A DNA stretch of 64,000 bases from Robertkochia marina. GTDB taxonomy: Bacteria; Bacteroidota; Bacteroidia; Flavobacteriales; Flavobacteriaceae. A model generated the notes under the pieces. That model saw only the letters and a program-made list of their open reading frames with translations, ran no database searches and had not been told where the DNA came from. How positions within the stretch are numbered: position 1 is the stretch's first letter; the number at the start of each line of letters is the position of its first letter. Positions 59,444 to 64,000 of this stretch are shown piece after piece. Position numbers and translations under genes: made by a program. The DNA lies in NCBI RefSeq assembly GCF_004799345.1, contig NZ_SSMC01000001.1, positions 806,001 to 870,000 on the forward strand, given 5' to 3'.

Positions 59444-61903
59444 ATGAATAACCACCGGACAAAGCTCTTGGTAATTTCGGCTCTGTGTTTATGGTCTTTT
59501 CTGGGATCGCACGCGCTATTTTCTCAAAATACATCGACGTATTCTGAGAGATCGCATACCCCAAATCAAGATCTGCGTGCGATGGCTGCTAAATTTAAAA
59601 AGCGTGCCATAGCCAATAAATCTGAAGCAGTAAAAAAAGCCCGTGCTCACGGATGGAAAGTTACCGAAGAGCTTCCCGGCGGTGGTTATCGCGAATTACA
59701 GAAAGTGGGGCCGGGAGGAACCCCCATTTATAAGGAGTCCTTTAATGAAGTAGTGGTAAAAGGAAACAGAACAAACTTTTTATCAAGAGACTTTTCCGAT
59801 CATTTTGGAGTTGACGGTACAGGGATGACCATAGGAATATGGGATGGCGGTAAAGCCCTGCCTGACCATCAGGAATTTGATGATCGGTTTAGTGTGGGTG
59901 ACAATGCCAGAAGAGTAAGTGGTCATGCCACCCATGTTTTAGGAACGGCCATAGCCGCCGGGGTAGATCCTCAGGCAAAGGGAGTGGCCTTTAATGCCAA
60001 TGGGCAGTCTTTTGACTGGAATCAGGATGAAGGAGAGGCGGCAGAGGCTGCTGCCAATGGATTATTGATATCCAATCATTCGTACGGATTAAGCGGGAGG
60101 AATTTACCCGATTGGTATTTTGGTTCTTATGTAAATCAGGCTCAGGACTGGGATGAAATCATGCATGCTGCACCCTACTACCTGATGGTTACCGCAGCAG
60201 GGAATTCACAACATCTTGAATATAATGATGAGCCCTTGACGGGAACGGCCGCGGATGGTTATGATCTTCTGCTCGGATTTGCTCTTTCGAAGAACGGTTT
60301 GACCGTGGCGGCGGCAGATCAGCTTGAGGTTAATGCAAATGGAGAATTGCTCAGTGCTGATATAGCCTACTTCAGTAATTTCGGCCCGGCCGATGATGGC
60401 CGTATCAAGCCGGATATTACCGGAGCAGGGGTCAATGTTTATTCTGCATACGACGAGGGGGAAGACAGTTATAAAACCCTCTCAGGTACCTCCATGGCCT
60501 CCCCGGGTGTAGCGGCTTCCCTGTTGCTGTTACAACAGTACTACCATATTGCTTTTGGAGATTATATGAAGGCTGCTACTTTAAAAGGTCTGGTGCTGCA
60601 CACAGCCGACGAAGCCGGAGATTTTCCCGGACCGGATGCAAGATTCGGATGGGGTATCATTAACAGTAAACGCGCTGCAGAAACTATAGATGCTGTGGGT
60701 GTAAATACACGTATCGATGAAAATCAGTTGGGCAATGGGGAAGAATTTGCTATGAACGTTACCGCCCGTGAAGGGGAAACCTTTTCGGTTTCTTTGAGTT
60801 GGACAGATCCGGCCTATTCAGGAAAAATGCATGGCCGGGTTAACGATTCTACCAGGGTACTGATGAACGACCTTGATGTTCGTGTTATAAAGGGAGATGA
60901 GGTGTTTTATCCATGGAGGTTGAGTTTAAGTGATATCAGGGGAGGAGCAAAGAAAGGAGATAATAGGGTAGACCCCTTTGAGAAGATCGAAATAGAAAAT
61001 GCATCCGGAGAATATAAGATCGTTGTTTCGCACAAAGGTGAGTTGGTGAATATATCTCAGGACTTTTCATTGATCGTTACAGGGGTGGCTGAATCCGGCT
61101 GCTCAACGGTTGTACCCTCGAACACTATAGTAGAAGAGGTGTTGATCAATGAGGCAGTAGTAAGCTGGGACCTGGAGAAAGACGCTTATTATGAAGTTCG
61201 TTATAAAAAATCTTCAGACGATAACTGGTTATCAAAGATGGTTGATGAGAACCGTATATCACTTTCCTCCCTGGAAGAAAACACCGAATATATGCTGGAA
61301 GTGCGCACGGTTTGTTCTGCTTTGATGGGATCAGAATATGCCAAGGCAGTGGTCTTTACTACCAAGCCCTCAGAAAATAATACAGATGACCCTGTTGACA
61401 ACCCTGGAGATACCCCTGTGGATAATCCTGTAGACAATCCGGGAGATACTCCCGGCGATGATCCAGTGAGCGACCCTGTGGATAATCCGTTTGAAGTCCC
61501 TATAGATGGGCCGGCAGACAATCCCGGAGAAGTGGCACCTGAGGTACCAGAGATCGGAGATGCTCCAAACCCTGATGAACCCTTGGGAGAAGTAGTTCGT
61601 GAAGAGGATCCATCTGAGGTTGGCTGGGGTGATGATGATGATTACTATGGAGTCATAAATGACCCTGAAGCTGTTCCTGAAGAAGATATAATTATTATAA
61701 AGAGTAACGAATCGCAAACCATTTCTCTTTCCGGAAATACTAATGGCTTAGGAGCTTATTTTATGACCGATGCGGTTGGGAGGGTTATAGCAGAAGGACA
61801 GGATGCTTCAAACCCCATATCGATCGCATCTTTAAGTTCCGGCATGTATATCCTCGTTTATGAGGTGGGTACAGAAAGGGCATTTAAAAAGTTCATCAAA
61901 TAG
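59444..61903 (+). CDS. S8 family serine protease with fibronectin-III and T9SS sorting domain
   Basis: This 819-residue subtilase has a signal peptide (about 1-28, ending LFSQ) and a catalytic domain with Asp134 (MTIGIWDGG), His161 (GHATHVLG) and Ser350 (SGTSMASPG). A fibronectin-III module (about 555-645), an Asp/Pro/Asn-rich linker with repeated VDNPGDTP words (about 646-730) and a C-terminal domain (about 745-819, ending SSGMYILVYEVGTERAFKKFIK) follow. The tail matches the T9SS type A sorting signal, so the enzyme is probably secreted or surface-attached by the machinery that includes SprE and GldH. Confidence 0.93.
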   Translation: MNNHRTKLLVISALCLWSFLGSHALFSQNTSTYSERSHTPNQDLRAMAAKFKKRAIANKSEAVKKARAHGWKVTEELPGGGYRELQKVGPGGTPIYKESFNEVVVKGNRTNFLSRDFSDHFGVDGTGMTIGIWDGGKALPDHQEFDDRFSVGDNARRVSGHATHVLGTAIAAGVDPQAKGVAFNANGQSFDWNQDEGEAAEAAANGLLISNHSYGLSGRNLPDWYFGSYVNQAQDWDEIMHAAPYYLMVTAAGNSQHLEYNDEPLTGTAADGYDLLLGFALSKNGLTVAAADQLEVNANGELLSADIAYFSNFGPADDGRIKPDITGAGVNVYSAYDEGEDSYKTLSGTSMASPGVAASLLLLQQYYHIAFGDYMKAATLKGLVLHTADEAGDFPGPDARFGWGIINSKRAAETIDAVGVNTRIDENQLGNGEEFAMNVTAREGETFSVSLSWTDPAYSGKMHGRVNDSTRVLMNDLDVRVIKGDEVFYPWRLSLSDIRGGAKKGDNRVDPFEKIEIENASGEYKIVVSHKGELVNISQDFSLIVTGVAESGCSTVVPSNTIVEEVLINEAVVSWDLEKDAYYEVRYKKSSDDNWLSKMVDENRISLSSLEENTEYMLEVRTVCSALMGSEYAKAVVFTTKPSENNTDDPVDNPGDTPVDNPVDNPGDTPGDDPVSDPVDNPFEVPIDGPADNPGEVAPEVPEIGDAPNPDEPLGEVVREEDPSEVGWGDDDDYYGVINDPEAVPEEDIIIIKSNESQTISLSGNTNGLGAYFMTDAVGRVIAEGQDASNPISIASLSSGMYILVYEVGTERAFKKFIK

Positions 61904-61907
61904 TTAG

Positions 61908-62621
61908 CTATACATGCTTTATGGCCTGGGGTGTCAGGAGATCCTCACCCCTCAGGCGTAAAAGCACCTGCGCTGTGGCCACCACATCTTTTTCGCAATA
62001 GGTCACGATTCGATCCAGGTCATTCTCCCGGTAATATACCTGGCTAACCATGCTTCCATCAATATCGTCTTTTGGCGATGGGATACCCAAAACATTAGTG
62101 AGAAGTTTTAGTGATGTATAATGCTTGAAGTCTCCGAATTTCCAGAGGTCCATAGTATCCAAGTGGGGAATCTCCCAAGGTTTCTTGCCAAACAGGTTAA
62201 GTTTCTCCGGTAAAGAAATACCTAGTATGAGCATACGTCTTGCTATATAAGGAAAATCGAATTCCTTGGCATTGTGTCCGCAAAGGATCTTTTGCGGGCC
62301 GTAATAATGGGTTTCCAGAAGATTTTTAAACTCCATTAAAAGTTCTTTTTCTTCCCCGAAGAATGAAGTGGTTCGAAACTGCCGTTCTCCGTTTTTCACC
62401 GTGAAGAAGCCTACGGAGATACATACAATTTTCCCGAATTCAGCCCAGATGCCGGCCCTTTCATAAAACTCTTCAGGACTTTGATCTTCCTTGCGTTGAT
62501 ATCGCGATTTATGTGCCCAAAGATCCTGTTTAACAGGGTCCAGATCATCGTATTTTTCGGTTTCAGGTACCGTTTCTATGTCCAGGAATAAAATATGATC
62601 TAAGGGGAGTTTATGAAGCAT
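61908..62621 (-). CDS. predicted 3'-5' exonuclease (DEDDy-type, RNase H-like fold)
   Basis: This 237-residue protein shows ExoI-like motifs: DIETVPE (Asp, Glu), CGHNAKEFDFPYIARR and RIVTYCEKDVVATAQVLL (Tyr, Asp). These are the DEDDy catalytic residues of PolB-type proofreading or RNase T-like exonucleases. Length and lack of polymerase domain suggest a stand-alone enzyme in DNA or RNA processing. It overlaps the upstream serine hydrolase by 11 nt and may be translated with it. Confidence 0.88.
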   Translation of the reverse strand: MLHKLPLDHILFLDIETVPETEKYDDLDPVKQDLWAHKSRYQRKEDQSPEEFYERAGIWAEFGKIVCISVGFFTVKNGERQFRTTSFFGEEKELLMEFKNLLETHYYGPQKILCGHNAKEFDFPYIARRMLILGISLPEKLNLFGKKPWEIPHLDTMDLWKFGDFKHYTSLKLLTNVLGIPSPKDDIDGSMVSQVYYRENDLDRIVTYCEKDVVATAQVLLRLRGEDLLTPQAIKHV

Positions 62622-63771
62622 TGTTCAGAATTTTATAGGCTTCCTCAATATATATGTAGGTATCTGCTCTGAAAGGATCGTTTTCTTTTTTAGGGGCAGC
62701 CTGATGGCCCAGCCTTACGATCATGATATTGTCTTCAGGCTGTACAATAACGTATTGACCTAGATGCCCGCGTAGCATAAAAAAGTCTTTTCCCATATGG
62801 TTCAACAGCCAGAGTCCATACCCGTACTCGGTATCCTCGGGAAATCTTGGCACAATAGAGCGTTTGGCGAAATCTTCCGGTAAAATACGTTTGTCATTCC
62901 ACAGCCCTCCATCTTTGTAAAGCTTCCCGAACCTTGCAAAATCCCTGGCAGATGCAGCTACACAACAATAGGCTTTTTCCATCCCGGAGTCTTCGCTGTC
63001 TAATTGCCATAAGGCGTCATGTTCGGCTCCCATAGGTTTCCAGAAATGCTCTGAGATATATTCAGAAAGGGTCGATCCTGTAGCCTTTTGAAGGACCATG
63101 GCTAACAACTGGGTGTTTCCACTGAGATATTTAAACTTTTTTCCGGGTTGTTCAACCACTTTAAGATCTTTAATGATAGGGGCAAGCGATTCGTCAAAAT
63201 AAGCTCTGGTGGTCACCGAGAATGGAGAATAATATGACTCATCCCAATTAAGTCCACTCGACATGCTTGACAGATCTCCTACCGTCATTTCTCCGGCGAG
63301 ACCTTCTTTGAATTCGGGGAAAAAATCACCTACAGGTTGGTCCAGGCTTTTAATACTGCCCTCCATAAGGGCATGCCCTAACATGGCCGAGACAAATGAT
63401 TTGGCCATAGAGAAGGAGTTGCTTTTACTGTTCTCGTTATAGCCATCAAAATAATTCTCATATCTCAGGCTGTCATTTTGGAAGATGAGAAATGCCACCG
63501 TACCGAATTCGCTATGAGTTTCCATGAGACGATCATTGGGTTCGCCAAGATTATAATGTTTATGTTCAGGCCAGGGTTGCGGGGTATCGGGTGCTTCTAC
63601 CACCCGGTTGTCAAAATGTTTATAGTCGTCAAGGTAGGCGGTTTTATGTCCTTCCATATAAATAACCCTGGCGGCAGTGAGCAGGTAATCGTAGTTAAAA
63701 GCATAAAGTGAGATCACCAAAAGGAGTAGTAGGGCGGTTATGAATTTAAATAGGTTTTTAAGCAGTTTCAT
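62611..63771 (-). CDS. serine hydrolase of the beta-lactamase/S12 family, membrane anchored
   Basis: This 386-residue protein has an N-terminal membrane anchor (about 7-24) and a beta-lactamase-type fold. The SxxK motif is SMAK (in NSFSMAKSF) and the second motif is YLSGN, with HLG near the C-terminus as the third. It resembles the protein at 50704-52050 (shared SMSSGLNW-like and TVGDL-like motifs) and is probably a paralogue. The substrate is unknown. It overlaps the downstream exonuclease gene by 11 nt. Confidence 0.87.
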   Translation of the reverse strand: MKLLKNLFKFITALLLLLVISLYAFNYDYLLTAARVIYMEGHKTAYLDDYKHFDNRVVEAPDTPQPWPEHKHYNLGEPNDRLMETHSEFGTVAFLIFQNDSLRYENYFDGYNENSKSNSFSMAKSFVSAMLGHALMEGSIKSLDQPVGDFFPEFKEGLAGEMTVGDLSSMSSGLNWDESYYSPFSVTTRAYFDESLAPIIKDLKVVEQPGKKFKYLSGNTQLLAMVLQKATGSTLSEYISEHFWKPMGAEHDALWQLDSEDSGMEKAYCCVAASARDFARFGKLYKDGGLWNDKRILPEDFAKRSIVPRFPEDTEYGYGLWLLNHMGKDFFMLRGHLGQYVIVQPEDNIMIVRLGHQAAPKKENDPFRADTYIYIEEAYKILNNAS

Positions 63772-63938
63772 CAGTTAAATTTAGGTTGGATTAAATATAC
63801 CTATTAATCACAAAAATTTTTCAGGTTGATTCTTTTTCTCTTTCAGACGTAGGTTTAAAACTGTAGTTAATCGTATAAAACCCACAAAATCAGGAATTTA
63901 CAGAGCGGTTTTCATTTTATTTTGTTAAACTTTGCAGC

Positions 63939-64000
63939 ATGAAACTTAAACTTTTTCCTGCATTTAAGACGATCGTTTTTGCACTATTTACAGTAATGAG
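63939..64000 (+). CDS. start of an exported protein, cut by the window
   Basis: ATG 63939 opens a frame to the end with MKLKLFPAFKTIVFALFTVM, a signal-peptide-like sequence (basic residues then a hydrophobic core). The upstream TTTGCAGC follows a TTAAAC stretch that only loosely matches a -7 box. It diverges from the serine hydrolase. Only 20 codons are visible, so no identity can be given. Confidence 0.5.
   Translation, partial: MKLKLFPAFKTIVFALFTVM

Noticed and set aside
61377-61520. Possible CRISPR-like repeat
   Set aside because: The repeats are coding, short and in the reading frame of the subtilase linker; there are no spacers or cas genes.
1-64000. tRNA, rRNA, riboswitch or origin of replication
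   Set aside because: No cloverleaf or rRNA-like stretch, no DnaA-box cluster and no TPP-riboswitch-like leader at thiL were seen by eye; tRNAscan or Infernal would be needed to be sure.

Overview
This window reads as a contiguous piece of a chromosome from a marine-type member of the Flavobacteriaceae (phylum Bacteroidota). The evidence is a type IX secretion/gliding set (a SprE/PorW-like lipoprotein, GldH, a subtilase with a C-terminal T9SS sorting domain), the ATP synthase operon ending at atpG without atpDC, a three-gene menaquinone-type sdhCAB, the suf locus, many lipoproteins, almost no Shine-Dalgarno sequences, and repeated TAnnTTTG boxes, which are the Bacteroidota primary-sigma -7 element. 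I see no rRNA, tRNA, CRISPR array, phage or complete IS element. About 90 % of the window is coding and most genes are housekeeping.

Layout. 1-7.3 kb: end of sprE, a bactofilin, atpZ-like, a small membrane protein, then atpB-E-F-H-A-G with three intercistronic hairpins. 7.4-9.3 kb: a secreted protein with three cupredoxin-like repeats and a lipoprotein. 9.4-15.4 kb: an envelope operon (flippase, dut, sugar-nucleotidyltransferase, TPR protein, DUF4292 lipoprotein, EnvC-like amidase activator). 15.5-23.1 kb: fhs, acyl-CoA thioesterase, exported TIM-barrel lipoprotein, HU/SPOR membrane protein, dprA, trpS, acyltransferase. 23.2-25.6 kb: a three-gene ECF sigma locus whose last product combines an inner-membrane anti-sigma-like N-terminus with an outer-membrane-type beta barrel. 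25.6-29.3 kb: recA and trhO diverging from a region with two dyads, then ricT. 29.3-33.6 kb: gldH, PBP1A, and a 3-oxoacid CoA-transferase pair. 33.6-34.2 kb: the largest gap, with a 20-nt repeat, an orphan small ORF and two strong terminators. 34.2-45.4 kb: exported DinB-fold protein, sdhCAB, a 950-residue BNR-repeat protein, pepP, a BrnQ carrier, an alpha/beta hydrolase and a small Cys-rich protein. 45.4-55.8 kb: thiL and an interrupted suf locus (sufA-B-C-D, sufS, sufE, sufT) with a serine hydrolase, an M43 metalloprotease and a lipoprotein between its parts. 55.8-56.3 kb: a four-helix-bundle gene framed by inverted heptamer repeats, which looks like an inserted cassette. 56.3-64 kb: DUF2480, DUF3078, hflX, the T9SS subtilase, a DEDD exonuclease, a second serine hydrolase and the first codons of another exported protein.

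Working together: sprE and GldH serve the secretion/gliding machine that would export the subtilase. sdhCAB feeds the menaquinone pool and the ATP synthase completes oxidative phosphorylation. The suf genes supply Fe-S clusters to SdhB and others. The 9.4-15.4 kb and ricT-gldH-PBP1A operons serve the cell envelope. The least conventional items are the trans-envelope sigma regulator, the four-helix cassette, the hairpins around the high-copy ATP synthase genes, the triple cupredoxin protein and the recA/trhO and suf dyads.
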